From: Haloflavibacter putidus
GTDB taxonomy: Bacteria > Bacteroidota > Bacteroidia > Flavobacteriales > Flavobacteriaceae
Reading direction: 5' to 3'
NCBI RefSeq assembly: GCF_006546625.1
Contig: NZ_VIAR01000001.1
Span: 62,001 to 126,000, forward strand
DNA: 64,000 nt
Notes under the pieces: generated by a model
The model's database searches: none
Seen by the model: only the letters and a program-made list of their open reading frames with translations
Told to the model about the DNA's origin: nothing
Part shown: one piece after another, positions 8,545 through 18,002 of the stretch
Position numbering within the stretch: the stretch's first letter is position 1
Layout: every line of letters begins with the position of its first letter
Program-made: the position numbers and the translations under genes

Positions 8545-9300
8545 TTAAACCGGTTTGGTTTCGGCTTTTAGCCAGTCGTACCCGTGTTCTTCCAATTTAT
8601 GTGCTAATTCTTTTCCCCCGGATTTTACAATCTTACCGTCTAGCAACACGTGTACATAATCTGGTACGATATAGTTTAACAAACGCTGGTAGTGGGTAAT
8701 TACCATAACGGCGTTGTCTTTGGTGCGTAATTTATTTACCCCGTCAGACACAATCCGTAAAGCGTCAATATCTAAACCGGAGTCGGTTTCATCTAAGATG
8801 GCCAATTTTGGGTCCATCATAGCTAATTGAAAGATCTCATTTCGTTTTTTCTCCCCGCCAGAAAAACCTTCGTTTAACGAGCGTGATAAGAAACCACGGT
8901 CCATTGCCAGCATTTCAGATTTTTCTCTAATCTTTTTTAGCATATCTTTTGCTGGCATATCTTCTAAACCTTGTGCTTTACGGGTTTCGTTAATGGCCGT
9001 TTTTACAAAGTTGGTTACCGATACTCCCGGAATTTCTACCGGATATTGCATAGATAAGAAAATACCTTTGTGTGCGCGCTCGTCTACTTCTAAGTCAGAT
9101 ATTTCTTCGTTATCCATAAAGATTTCGCCTTCGGTAACTTCAAACTCCTCTTTTCCGGCAATTACAGAAGCCAACGTACTTTTTCCTGAACCGTTTGGTC
9201 CCATTATAGCGTGTACTTCGCCACTTTTAATTTCTAAATCTATTCCTTTTAATATCTCTGTTCCTTCTACACTTGCGTGCAGGTTTTTTATTTTTAACAT
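8545..9300 (-). CDS. sufC: Fe-S cluster assembly ATPase SufC
   Basis: A 251-residue ABC-type ATPase that drives rearrangement of the SufBCD scaffold. Visible are Walker A GPNGSGKST (about residues 35-43), the SufC-type signature FSGGEKKRNEI, Walker B LAILDETDSGLD and the switch histidine in MVITHYQRLL. There are no membrane segments, in keeping with a soluble scaffold ATPase and not a transporter. Confidence 0.96.
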   Translation of the reverse strand: MLKIKNLHASVEGTEILKGIDLEIKSGEVHAIMGPNGSGKSTLASVIAGKEEFEVTEGEIFMDNEEISDLEVDERAHKGIFLSMQYPVEIPGVSVTNFVKTAINETRKAQGLEDMPAKDMLKKIREKSEMLAMDRGFLSRSLNEGFSGGEKKRNEIFQLAMMDPKLAILDETDSGLDIDALRIVSDGVNKLRTKDNAVMVITHYQRLLNYIVPDYVHVLLDGKIVKSGGKELAHKLEEHGYDWLKAETKPV

Positions 9301-9307
9301 AGTCTAT

Positions 9308-9715
9308 TTATTTATCCCCTTTAATTTTAATACTTGATTCCCCGGTGGGTTTGGAAACCTTTATTATTTCTTTTATTTCTATTACCTCGTCCCAGCCTTC
9401 TTTCATTGGGTTGGGTTTTATTTTTGCTTTTACGGTAACCGGCACCATATCAAAATCGTCTCTTTTTAAAGCATCTACTTTTTTAGACAATTGCATGGTC
9501 ATAGAGTCCAGCACAACTCCGTAAATTTGGTTCTCTTGTTTTAAAACTGCCGCATCTGCCAGATAAAGAAATTCGCCGCTAAGGCTAACCAAATCGTCTT
9601 TGGGAGATTGGGTTTCTTCTTTTGGTGCTTCTTCTTTAGCGCTTTCTGCTTGCTTGTTTTTACCACAGCTTAGCAACAAAGCAAAAGCAGCAATAATTAA
9701 AATGTTTTTTCTCAT
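9308..9715 (-). CDS. Lipoprotein of unknown function inside the suf operon
   Basis: A 135-residue lipoprotein with signal peptide and lipobox ALLLSC (Cys17), a charged low-complexity linker (KEEAPKEETQSPKDD) and a C-terminal domain of about 90 residues (SLSGEFLYLADAAVLKQENQIYGVVLDS and following) that looks beta-rich. I do not recognise a family with a known function. It sits between sufB and sufC with 13- and 7-base gaps, so it is almost certainly transcribed with them. The link with Fe-S assembly is positional only. Confidence 0.7.
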   Translation of the reverse strand: MRKNILIIAAFALLLSCGKNKQAESAKEEAPKEETQSPKDDLVSLSGEFLYLADAAVLKQENQIYGVVLDSMTMQLSKKVDALKRDDFDMVPVTVKAKIKPNPMKEGWDEVIEIKEIIKVSKPTGESSIKIKGDK

Positions 9716-9728
9716 TTGATGTGGTTTA

Positions 9729-11174
9729 TTATCCTACAGAGCCTTCCAAAGAAATTTCTAAGAGTTTTTGTGCTTCTACTGCAAACTCCATTGGCAGCTT
9801 GTTAAGCACTTCTTTGCTAAAACCATTTACAATTAACGCAATGGCTTTTTCTGTATCTATACCTCTTTGGTTACAATAAAATATTTGGTCTTCGCCAATT
9901 TTACTGGTGGTTGCCTCGTGCTCTACTTGCGCACTTTTGTTTTTGGTTTCTATATACGGAAAAGTATGCGCGCCGCAATTGTTACCCATTAATAACGAAT
10001 CACATTCAGAGAAATTACGGGCGTTTTTGGCACGTTTGCTTATCTGCACCAAACCTCTATACGAGTTTTGCGAATGTCCCGCAGAAATACCTTTGGAAAT
10101 AATGGTACTCTTGGTGTTTTTACCCAAGTGAATCATTTTTGTACCTGTATCTGCTTGCTGGTAATTATTGGTTACTGCAACCGAATAAAATTCTCCCACA
10201 GAGTTATCTCCTTTTAAAATACAGCTTGGATATTTCCAGGTTACCGCACTACCGGTTTCTACTTGCGTCCAGCTTATCTTGGCGTTTTTTTCGCATAAAC
10301 CTCGTTTGGTCACAAAGTTAAATACACCACCTTTTCCTTCGGCATTACCGGGATACCAATTTTGTACGGTACTGTATTTAATTTCCGCATCATCTAAAGC
10401 AATAAGCTCTACCACGGCTGCGTGCAACTGATTTTCGTCTCGTGACGGCGCAGTACAACCTTCTAAATAACTTACATAGCTTTCTTTATCTGCTACTACC
10501 AATGTACGTTCAAACTGCCCGGTTCCTGCTTGGTTAATTCTAAAATAAGTAGAAAGCTCCATCGGGCATCGCACGCCTTTTGGAATATAACAAAACGAAC
10601 CATCGCTAAACACAGCCGAATTTAAGGCCGCATAAAAGTTGTCTTTTTTAGGCACTACGGTTCCTAAATATTTTTTAACCAATTCCGGGTGTTCCTGAAT
10701 TGCCTCGGACATAGAGCAAAAAATAATTCCTTTTTCTGCCAAGGTCTTTTTAAAAGTAGTGGTTACCGATACAGAGTCCATCACCACATCTACGGCTACT
10801 CCGGCCAACTTTTTTTGTTCGTCTATAGAAATTCCCAGTTTTTCGAAAGTTTCTAACAACTCGGGGTCTACCTCATCTAAACTTTCGTATTTAGGTTTTT
10901 TGTTGGGAGCCGAGTAGTAAGAAATATTCTGGAAGTTTGGCTTTTCGTAATGCACGTTAGCCCAATTGGGTTCTTCCATTTCTTCCCAAATCCTATAAGC
11001 TTCCAAACGCCATTCGGTCATCCATTCCGGTTCGTTTTTCTTTTTAGAAATTGCCCGAACCACATCTTCATTTAACCCAACCGGAAACGTATCCGATTCG
11101 ATATCGGTATAAAACCCGTATTCATATTCTTGGGTTTCCAATTCTTTTTTTAAATCATCTTCTGTATATGCCAT
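9729..11174 (-). CDS. sufB: Fe-S cluster assembly protein SufB
   Basis: A 481-residue scaffold subunit of SufBC2D on which clusters are built. Diagnostic segments are the N-terminal [19 protein letters not shown] (about residue 45), [61 protein letters not shown] and [28 protein letters not shown] (given in part). The cysteine in EGCTAP and the glutamate and histidine late in the beta-helix match residues used for cluster assembly. Length and order are normal for the family. Confidence 0.96.
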   Translation of the reverse strand: MAYTEDDLKKELETQEYEYGFYTDIESDTFPVGLNEDVVRAISKKKNEPEWMTEWRLEAYRIWEEMEEPNWANVHYEKPNFQNISYYSAPNKKPKYESLDEVDPELLETFEKLGISIDEQKKLAGVAVDVVMDSVSVTTTFKKTLAEKGIIFCSMSEAIQEHPELVKKYLGTVVPKKDNFYAALNSAVFSDGSFCYIPKGVRCPMELSTYFRINQAGTGQFERTLVVADKESYVSYLEGCTAPSRDENQLHAAVVELIALDDAEIKYSTVQNWYPGNAEGKGGVFNFVTKRGLCEKNAKISWTQVETGSAVTWKYPSCILKGDNSVGEFYSVAVTNNYQQADTGTKMIHLGKNTKSTIISKGISAGHSQNSYRGLVQISKRAKNARNFSECDSLLMGNNCGAHTFPYIETKNKSAQVEHEATTSKIGEDQIFYCNQRGIDTEKAIALIVNGFSKEVLNKLPMEFAVEAQKLLEISLEGSVG

Positions 11175-11207
11175 AATTTTAAATTATTAAGGGAAAAAGC
11201 TAAAGAG

Positions 11208-11591
11208 TTAAACTCTAGCATTTCCGCTTCTCTTTTTAATGAATTTGATGTAATTGGAAAGCTGCTTCGATATTCCTACAACACTATCTCTCCTTTGTTC
11301 AAACTCTAATTCATCAATTAATTTTAATCTTTTCAAAATGAATAATAAATTCCTAACCTTTCCGGCAGAACCTTTAGAATAATATAAAAACCGAATATAT
11401 TATTTATCGGTTTGGCGTTCAAAGCCTTCTGCTATGTTATTGGAAATTGACAAACTTGCTCTTTTTAATTGATCTGCAATTCCAAACTCATACTTGAATT
11501 GGTTTTTATCCAATAATTTATACATAGCAACAGTAAAATCAACAGCATCTTGATACACTTTCAAATCTTCAAACTGCGTTGCTTTTGCCAT
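11208..11591 (-). pseudogene. Four-helix-bundle (23S rRNA intervening-sequence family) gene broken by one stop codon
   Basis: The first 63 codons (MAKATQFEDLKVYQDAVDF to NNIAEGFERQTDK) are a typical four-helix-bundle IVS protein start. Codon 64 is TAA. Past it the same frame stays open for another 63 codons and carries the expected second half (YIRFLYYSKGSAGKVRNLL, then LKRLKLIDELEFEQRRDSVV), ending at TAA 11210-11208. Family members normally read through here, often with a glutamate before YIRFL, so one GAA-to-TAA change explains the break. It lies between sufA and sufB. A shortened 63-residue product is possible but would lack half the bundle. Confidence 0.8.
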
Positions 11592-11649
11592 TTTCTACTA
11601 GGTATTAACCTCTTTAATTTTTATCTTTTTGACTCTTTGACTTAAAACA

Positions 11650-11979
11650 CTATAAAGAAAAACTTTCTCCACAACCGCAAGTTCGCTGCGCGTTAGGATT
11701 GTTAAAAACAAAACCTTTGCCGTTTAAACCTCCCGAAAATTCTAAGGTAGTACCAATAAGGTATAAAAAGCTTTTTTTGTCTACAATTAGCTTTATGCCA
11801 TTATCTTCAAAAACTTTATCCTCGTCTATTTTTTCTTTATCAAACCTTAAATCGTAAGAAAGGCCGGAACACCCGCCGCTTTTTACGCCAACACGAACAA
11901 AATCTTCCTGGGCACTAAAGCCATCATCTGCCATCAAGCTGGCTAACTTTTGTTTTGCTTGCTCGCTAACTTTTATCAT
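11650..11979 (-). CDS. sufA: Fe-S cluster carrier, HesB/IscA/SufA family
   Basis: A 109-residue A-type carrier that accepts clusters from SufBCD and hands them to target proteins. The three conserved cysteines are present: Cys37 in SGGCSGLSYDL and Cys101/Cys103 in RTCGCGESF at the C-terminus. It is the first gene of the suf operon, 58 bases upstream of the broken four-helix-bundle gene, with a -7 promoter element just upstream. Confidence 0.93.
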   Translation of the reverse strand: MIKVSEQAKQKLASLMADDGFSAQEDFVRVGVKSGGCSGLSYDLRFDKEKIDEDKVFEDNGIKLIVDKKSFLYLIGTTLEFSGGLNGKGFVFNNPNAQRTCGCGESFSL

Positions 11980-12009
11980 ACATTGTTTATATTAATTCTA
12001 AATTAAGTA

Positions 12010-12017
12010 CAAATATA
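12010..12017 (-). promoter_or_regulatory. -7 element of the suf operon promoter
   Basis: The minus strand reads TATATTTG here, matching TAnnTTTG, 30 bases upstream of the sufA start. No good -33 TTG stands at the usual spacing, and I see no obvious IscR- or Fur-like site beside it. Confidence 0.5.
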
Positions 12018-12324
12018 CAATTTAGCCAACTGAAAACCATATTTGTAAACATATATCTACGCTATAATTTAATAAGTTTTTGTTATGGACGCGCAACAGG
12101 GAGAAATGCTTGTTTTAAAAGTCCGAAAAAGCTTTTTAAAATCCTTATTTTGGCAGTAATTTTTAATTTTCCTTTGCAGGGGAAATATGGGGAGTTAGGA
12201 AAAAACCATTCTTATAAAACATACTATAAATTAATACAAAGTCACTAAATAATAATCATAATCATCCATAACGAAACGGAAACAAAATAATTTAGCTTCT
12301 TATAGTTAAGTCTTTAGAAAACCG
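12018..12324. other. Spacer between sufA and thiL, no gene seen
   Basis: Apart from promoter elements at both ends I see only AT-rich sequence and a weak inverted repeat around 12115-12146 (ttttaaaa…ttttaaaa with an aagctt core). No open frame here has recognisable content. Confidence 0.4.
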
Positions 12325-12332
12325 TAATTTTG
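12325..12332 (+). promoter_or_regulatory. -7 element of thiL
   Basis: TAATTTTG matches TAnnTTTG and lies 17 bases before the thiL start codon, giving a very short leader. The -33 region is poor. Confidence 0.45.
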
Positions 12333-12349
12333 CAGCTTAAACCTAGGCT

Positions 12350-13402
12350 ATGTTTGACAATAAAGACAGTAAAACCAACTTATCAGAATTAGGCGAATTT
12401 GGCCTGATAGACCATCTTACCCGTTTTGTAGAAATAAACCAACCCAGCACCAAAACCGGGATTGGAGACGATGCCGCCGTCTTACATTTTGAAGATGAAG
12501 AAGTAGTGCTTACTACAGATATGTTGGTAGAAGGCGTGCATTTTGACTTGGCGTATATGCCGCTAAAACATTTAGGCTATAAAGCGGTAATGGTAAACCT
12601 TTCTGATGTGTATGCTATGAATGCCGAAGCCACGCAAATTACGGTATCTATTGCGGCTTCTAACCGTTTTCCGGTAGAAGCTTTGGAAGAATTGTATAGC
12701 GGAATTTTACTGGCTGCAAAAAATTATAAAGTAGATTTGGTTGGAGGCGACACCACTTCTTCTACCGCCGGTCTAATTATTAGCATAAGCGCGGTTGGGA
12801 AAGCCAAAAAAGAAACTATTGTAAAACGTAGCGGCGCAAAAGCAAACGATTTACTGGTTGTAACCGGCGATGTGGGCGCAGCTTATATGGGCTTGCAGGT
12901 TTTAGAACGCGAAAAGCAGGTTTTTAAAGTAAACCCAAATGCGCAACCAGATTTAGAACCTTACTCGTATATTGTAGAACGCCAACTAAAACCCGAAGCA
13001 AGAAAAGACATTCCGGATTTGTTAAAAGCCTTGGAAGTGCAACCAACCAGTATGATAGATATAAGCGACGGACTTTCGTCGGAAATTATTCATCTGTGCA
13101 AAAGCTCTAAAACCGGCGCCAATTTGTTTGAAGAGAAAATACCTTTAGACCCGGCAGTTATTTCGGTATGTGAAGAGTTTAATATAGACAGCACAATGGT
13201 TGCCTTAAGTGGCGGCGAAGATTATGAACTTTTGTTTACCCTAGACCAAAAAGACTTCGATAAAATAAAAGGTAATCCTAACCTAACGGTAATTGGCCAT
13301 ATGACCGAAGAAAACGAAGGTATGCATCTTATTACCCGCGCCAATCAAAAAATACCAATTAAAGCAAGAGGTTGGAATAGCTTTGAAGATGAAGCGGAGT
13401 AG
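12350..13402 (+). CDS. thiL: Thiamine-monophosphate kinase ThiL
   Basis: A 350-residue ATP-dependent kinase that makes thiamine diphosphate, the active cofactor. Family motifs: GIGDDAAVLHF near residue 39, TTDMLVEGVHFDL near 60, GYKAVMVNLSDVYAMNA near 78, DLVGGDTTSS, MIDISDGLSSEI and LSGGEDYELLFTL. These form the AIR-synthase-like ATP and metal site, with the repeated aspartates as magnesium ligands. It stands alone on the plus strand and converges on the iron-transporter operon with a 10-base gap. Confidence 0.95.
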   Translation: MFDNKDSKTNLSELGEFGLIDHLTRFVEINQPSTKTGIGDDAAVLHFEDEEVVLTTDMLVEGVHFDLAYMPLKHLGYKAVMVNLSDVYAMNAEATQITVSIAASNRFPVEALEELYSGILLAAKNYKVDLVGGDTTSSTAGLIISISAVGKAKKETIVKRSGAKANDLLVVTGDVGAAYMGLQVLEREKQVFKVNPNAQPDLEPYSYIVERQLKPEARKDIPDLLKALEVQPTSMIDISDGLSSEIIHLCKSSKTGANLFEEKIPLDPAVISVCEEFNIDSTMVALSGGEDYELLFTLDQKDFDKIKGNPNLTVIGHMTEENEGMHLITRANQKIPIKARGWNSFEDEAE

Positions 13403-13412
13403 GTTTTAGAAA

Positions 13413-14435
13413 CTATTCCTCATTAAACTCTAAAATATCTTTAGAGTTAAAGCCTATATAAATAAAATCGGCAATATTAGAATCTTGCGTTATCACGCTA
13501 AGTTGCTCGCCCGATTCTAATTTTAACAAAAGCTGAATCGAGTCTCCAAGCACCACTTTTTTAATCACTTCTGCTTTGGTAATATAGTCGCATTCATCAA
13601 TACTTTTAGGGTCTGCGCCTTCTTGGGTTGGAAAAACTTTAAATTTTTCGTTGCGAATGGCGTGACAACAATTTTCGTTTAACGGACATTTAAAAGCCGA
13701 TTGTAGATTTTTATTGATTTGTACGGTATTTCCAAATAAGGAAGCCACGTATAAAGTGTTGGGTTTAACATACAAATTTGCTGCCGCATCTTTTTGGATG
13801 ACTTTTCCGTTTTGAAGAATCATAATTTCATCTGCAACCGAAAGTGCATCTTGCGTATCATGCGTGACAAATAAAACGGTAACGCCGGTTTTTTTGATTA
13901 TGTCAAAAACCTCATTTCGCAATTGCATACGTAACATAGCGTCAAGGTTACTGAAAGGTTCATCAAGAATTAACAACGAAGGTTTGGGCGCTAAAGCTCT
14001 CGCCAAGGCAACGCGTTGTTGTTGCCCGCCAGAAAGTTGATGCGGATAGCGTTTACCTAAATCGCTTAAACCAACCAAATCGAGCATTTCTTGCGCTCTT
14101 TTTTTCTTGTTTTTCAGCTTTGAAATTCCGTAAAGAATATTTTCTGAAATAGTAAGATGCGGAAAAAGAGCGTATTCTTGAAACACCAATCCGATTTTTC
14201 TTTTCTCCGGTTGCACAAATTTTTTAACCGAAGCAATTACTTTTCCGTTAAGGCTAATACTACCTTCATCCGGTCTTTCTAAACCGGCAATTAAACGCAC
14301 CAAAGTTGTTTTTCCACTACCGCTTTCGCCAACAATAGCACAAACGTCGCCTGCTTTTAGATGGATTGTAACATTGTCTAAAGCATTATTTTTGCCTTTG
14401 TCGTAACTCTTTGAAAGTGCCTCTATTGTTAGCAT
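13413..14435 (-). CDS. Iron(III) ABC transporter ATP-binding protein (FbpC-like)
   Basis: A 340-residue ABC ATPase: Walker A GESGSGKTT (about residues 37-45), Q-loop LVFQEYALFPHLTI, signature LSGGQQQRVALARAL, Walker B LLILDEPFSNLD, switch histidine in LFVTHD. After about residue 235 comes a C-terminal domain with LNENCCHAIR, resembling the regulatory tail of FbpC/FutC importers. It is the third gene of an iron ABC operon, 1 base from the permease gene. Substrate is inferred from the whole operon. Confidence 0.85.
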   Translation of the reverse strand: MLTIEALSKSYDKGKNNALDNVTIHLKAGDVCAIVGESGSGKTTLVRLIAGLERPDEGSISLNGKVIASVKKFVQPEKRKIGLVFQEYALFPHLTISENILYGISKLKNKKKRAQEMLDLVGLSDLGKRYPHQLSGGQQQRVALARALAPKPSLLILDEPFSNLDAMLRMQLRNEVFDIIKKTGVTVLFVTHDTQDALSVADEIMILQNGKVIQKDAAANLYVKPNTLYVASLFGNTVQINKNLQSAFKCPLNENCCHAIRNEKFKVFPTQEGADPKSIDECDYITKAEVIKKVVLGDSIQLLLKLESGEQLSVITQDSNIADFIYIGFNSKDILEFNEE

Positions 14436-14436
14436 T

Positions 14437-16101
14437 CTATTTATTAATCAGTAATTTGTTAAGAAAAATGACCGGAATCATTGCCGTAAATATAATGAAA
14501 AGTGATGGTATTGAAGCCTCCATTACCATTTCATCACTTGCGTACTCAAAAGCTTTAACCGCCAAAGTGTCTACGTGATAAGGTTTGAGAATTAAGGTAA
14601 GCGGTAATTCTTTTAAAACATCTATAAAAACCAAAATCACAGCACTAAATACGCCGGTCTTAATTAACGGAAATTCAATTTTTCTAAATGTTTTGAGATG
14701 GCCAACGCCTAAAACCTTTGAAGAATCCGGAATGGTTTCGCTCACTTTTAAAGCAGTTGAATCTATAGGATTGTAAGCTACAGCCAAAAATCGTACAGCA
14801 TACGCATAAAAAAGTGCGATTAAAGTTCCGTTGATTAGTAAGCCGGAATCTATGCCAAATTCGGCAAGCGTTTTGATGAGCCATTTATCAAATGCAAGGG
14901 TTGGCAACATAATACCAATGGCAATAACAGCGCCGGGAATTGCGTAACCCAAAACGCCAACCCTGGCGGTATTTTTAATAAAATGCAGAGCACTCCATTT
15001 GGAAAAATAAATCAGTAAAAGGGCAAATAAAACGGTAATTACTGCCGCCGAAATTGCAATACCAAAACTTTGAAGGGATAACAAGATAAAATCGAGGTCA
15101 AAAACCGTTGAGGCTGTAAGTGTTGCCCAGTATAAAAGTTGCGCAACAGGTAAAACAAATCCGAGAAAAACAGGTAGCAAAACCAACAAAAATATAAGCC
15201 ATTTCTTACCGCCGAAAGTTTGCCTGCGCTCTAATTGCGTGTTGTTTGTTTTTGCCGAATTAAACTTCATTTTACGGACTTGCCATTTTTCAAATAAAAT
15301 TAAAGCGAAAATTAGGACAACCAATATTGCAGATAGGTAAACTGCCGTTTGCGGTTCTTCTAATGAAAACCACGACCTGAAAATACCGGTTGTAAACGTA
15401 TTTACACCATAATATTTGGCAGCGCCATAATCGTTAAGAACTTCCATCAACACCAAAACCAAACCGGCAACAATGGCAGGTCTTGACAACGGAAGCATGA
15501 GTTTAAAAAAGCTTTTGGTTTCGCCAACGCCAAGCATTTTAGAAGCTTCCAAAAGGTTATTGGCTTGATTAAGGAAAAAAGCCCTTGCACTTACATAAAC
15601 GTAAGGAAATAAGGATATGCTTAACACAAAAGCAAGTCCGGCTTTGTTCATCACATCAATACGGATAAAATCAAGGTTTAATTCTCTTAATAGTAAAGCT
15701 AAACTGCCGCCATAGTCAAAAATGCCGGCATAAGCATAGCCCACAATATAAGATGGTATTGCTAATGGTAAGATGAGAAGCCACTCCATTTGTTTCCGTA
15801 AAGGAAAATTAAACCTTGAAACAAACCAAGCGGTTGAAACTCCAAAAATTAAAACAAGTATGCTACAAAAGAGAATAAGGTAGAGGGAATTTGCGATATA
15901 TTCTGGAAGTAAATATGTAAGAATATGATCCCAAGATTCGCCGGGACCTGCAAATAGCTCCACGCCAATAAAGAAAATAGGCAATGCTAAGAAAAGAACA
16001 ATGGCCAGTGTAAAGACCGACCATTTGTTTGTATCTCTTATAAACCTATTCAGCCTTGTAGATAAGGAGAACTTTTTTTTATTTCCAGCCTGCTTCATCA
16101 A
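14437..16101 (-). CDS. Iron(III) ABC transporter permease (FbpB-like, two fused permease domains)
   Basis: A 554-residue inner-membrane protein with about 12 hydrophobic helices and two binding-protein-dependent permease domains. The first carries LEASKMLGVGETKSFFKLMLPLSRP and the second LKVSETIPDSSKVLGVGHLKTF (given in part), both being the cytoplasmic EAA-type loops that dock on the ATPase. The tandem-domain layout is typical of FbpB/FutB iron importers. Its start overlaps the end of the binding-protein gene by 23 bases. Confidence 0.85.
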   Translation of the reverse strand: MMKQAGNKKKFSLSTRLNRFIRDTNKWSVFTLAIVLFLALPIFFIGVELFAGPGESWDHILTYLLPEYIANSLYLILFCSILVLIFGVSTAWFVSRFNFPLRKQMEWLLILPLAIPSYIVGYAYAGIFDYGGSLALLLRELNLDFIRIDVMNKAGLAFVLSISLFPYVYVSARAFFLNQANNLLEASKMLGVGETKSFFKLMLPLSRPAIVAGLVLVLMEVLNDYGAAKYYGVNTFTTGIFRSWFSLEEPQTAVYLSAILVVLIFALILFEKWQVRKMKFNSAKTNNTQLERRQTFGGKKWLIFLLVLLPVFLGFVLPVAQLLYWATLTASTVFDLDFILLSLQSFGIAISAAVITVLFALLLIYFSKWSALHFIKNTARVGVLGYAIPGAVIAIGIMLPTLAFDKWLIKTLAEFGIDSGLLINGTLIALFYAYAVRFLAVAYNPIDSTALKVSETIPDSSKVLGVGHLKTFRKIEFPLIKTGVFSAVILVFIDVLKELPLTLILKPYHVDTLAVKAFEYASDEMVMEASIPSLFIIFTAMIPVIFLNKLLINK

Positions 16102-17134
16102 AAAGTAAAACGGCTTTTTTATTGTTTTCTCCCAGTTTTGTCAAGGCTAACGTATCTTCTTTAAAATCTCCCCAAGCCTTGATGTCTTGAACAGGTTCAA
16201 CTGTTTCTACAACCGGATATTCATAATTAGCATTTGTAAATTCTTTTTGCGCTTCATCACTCACTAAAAACTCAATAAACCGAATTGCGTTTTCTTTGTT
16301 TGGCGCATATTTAGTAACTCCGGCACCGCTTACATTAACGTGCGTTCCCCTTCCATCTTGATTAGGAAAAAACAAATCGATTTTTTTTGCGGTTTCTACT
16401 TCTTCGCTGTCGGGAGAGTTTAGCATTTTACCGATATAATAAGAATTTACAATCGCCAAATCGCCTTCGCCGGCAACAACGGCTTTCACCTGATCTCTAT
16501 CGGAGCCTTTTGGCGCTCTTGCCATATTGTTTACAATACCTTTTACCCATTCTTTTGCTTCTTCTTCACCGTTATTGGCAATTATGGAAGCCATAAGCGA
16601 TTGGTTGTAAATATTGGAAGAAGATCGTACTAAAATCTTATTGTTCCACTTTTCGGAAGTCAAATCTTCGTAAGTAGATAAATCTTCTGGAGAAACCCTG
16701 TCTTTGGCATAAGCGATAATTCTTGCTCTTTTAGTGATGCCAAACCATTGGTTATCGGTATCCTGTAAATGAGAAGGAATTCTGCTTTCAAGCTTATCAG
16801 ATTCAATACTTTGCAATAAACCTTGCTCTTTTGCACGGTGTAAACGGCCGGCATCTACTGTGATAAGAACATCTGCAGGAGATTGCTTTCCTTCCATTTT
16901 CATTTTCTGGATTAACTCATCTGCACTCGCGTTGGTCACCTTTACCTTTATACCGGTTTCCTTTTCAAACATCTCTATAATGTTTTGATCGGGTTTGTAA
17001 TGACGGTGCGTGTAAAGGTTAACAACCTGTTCTTTCTGTGCTTTATCTTCCGTAGAAGTTTCTTTGTTTTTCTCATCGTTTTTACAAGCAGTAAAGAGTG
17101 CAAAAGCAACTACAATTAAAAATACTTTTTTCAT
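16079..17134 (-). CDS. Iron(III) ABC transporter substrate-binding lipoprotein (FbpA-like)
   Basis: A 351-residue periplasmic binding protein anchored as a lipoprotein (lipobox LFTAC, Cys17). VVNLYTHRHYKPDQNIIEMFEKETGIKV (in part) opens the mature domain, and AIVNSYYIGKML holds the tyrosine pair that binds ferric iron in FbpA/FutA. VNVSGAGVTKYAPN and FIEFLVSDEAQKEFT are also typical. It is the first gene of the operon; a Fur-like palindrome lies 30 bases upstream of its start. Confidence 0.88.
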   Translation of the reverse strand: MKKVFLIVVAFALFTACKNDEKNKETSTEDKAQKEQVVNLYTHRHYKPDQNIIEMFEKETGIKVKVTNASADELIQKMKMEGKQSPADVLITVDAGRLHRAKEQGLLQSIESDKLESRIPSHLQDTDNQWFGITKRARIIAYAKDRVSPEDLSTYEDLTSEKWNNKILVRSSSNIYNQSLMASIIANNGEEEAKEWVKGIVNNMARAPKGSDRDQVKAVVAGEGDLAIVNSYYIGKMLNSPDSEEVETAKKIDLFFPNQDGRGTHVNVSGAGVTKYAPNKENAIRFIEFLVSDEAQKEFTNANYEYPVVETVEPVQDIKAWGDFKEDTLALTKLGENNKKAVLLFDEAGWK

Positions 17135-17163
17135 GGTGATTTTTTAGAACAGCAAATGTATTA

Positions 17164-17182
17164 ATTTAGAATCGATTTAAAT
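17164..17182 (-). promoter_or_regulatory. Fur-like palindrome upstream of the iron transporter
   Basis: ATTTAGAATCGATTTAAAT is an imperfect 19-bp palindrome (six of nine arm positions pair) 30-48 bases upstream of the binding-protein start. AT-rich, 19 bp and in promoter position, it is a plausible iron-responsive operator. The assignment to Fur is inference. Confidence 0.4.
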
Positions 17183-17695
17183 AAAAATAAGCTATTTGTA
17201 AGCTAATTTTAACATTTATTAAGAAATAGCTTTACGGAAATTAATTGAAAAAGAAGGATATAAAAAGATCGCTTCACACCATCGAAATACTTTTGGCGAT
17301 ACTTTTTCAATTCTATGATTAAAGGATACTCCATAGTTACCCCATAGATAAGCCATAGATAGTTCATTAAACCCTCATAAAAACTAAAAAGAACTTTTGG
17401 CGTTATTTTATAATTTGAATTTGATATTGTTAAACACTATTGTCCGGTTAAAGATGCAAGACCTATTCGCTATATAAAATTGTAATATCTGTTTTTTATA
17501 AAAACAAACGCTAACTATGGCTATAATCTCAATATTTTCTGCATCTGTCGTTATAGCACTACTATAACCTTTACATAACCTTTGCATAAGCTTTGCATAA
17601 GCTTTTGATACAGATTAAACCCATTTTGTTTAAACACAACAATGGCTCTTGATCCCCGCTTACCGCATAAAGCTTACAGCATATTGCTTATGATT
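17183..17695. other. Gene-free spacer upstream of the iron operon
   Basis: AT-rich sequence without a recognisable gene. It holds one exact CTTTACGGAA decamer at 17230 and short direct repeats (ttgcataagctttgcataagc region, 17581-17601). Confidence 0.4.
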
Positions 17696-17741
17696 AACAA
17701 AAAAAGCCTCTCCTTCTTACGGGAAAAGCTCTTCATTGGTT
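17696..17741. repeat. Island repeat block A, copy 1
   Basis: A 46-bp block (core gcctctccttcttac, aaaagctcttcattggtt) repeated with one mismatch at 18338-18383. In this copy about 164 unrelated bases separate it from block B; in the other copy the two blocks are almost adjacent. Confidence 0.85.
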
Positions 17742-17905
17742 ACATACCAATTTAACAATATAATGTCATCTTCAAACTTGTTCATTTTCCGTTCTATTTC
17801 CTTATTCTTAATTTCCATAGCTAAGGCTATGCAAATCATTCATAGCGTCATAGAACAAAAAAGCAACTACGTTTTCTGTATAACATTATAAAATTAAATT
17901 GGCAT

Positions 17906-18001
17906 ACTACTTAAACCTTAAATATCAAAGCTTTACGCTTGATATTCACAACACAACTTCGTCAAAAAAAGCCTCAATTAAAAATTGAAGCTTTTTATTT
18001 T
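17906..18001. repeat. Island repeat block B, copy 1, with terminator hairpin
   Basis: About 95 bp repeated at 18386-18481 at an offset of exactly 480 bp with few differences. It ends in a terminator-like hairpin (17964-17997) read on the minus strand. In the intact copy that hairpin directly follows tRNA-Asp; here it follows a decayed tRNA fragment. Confidence 0.85.
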
Positions 18002-18002
18002 G

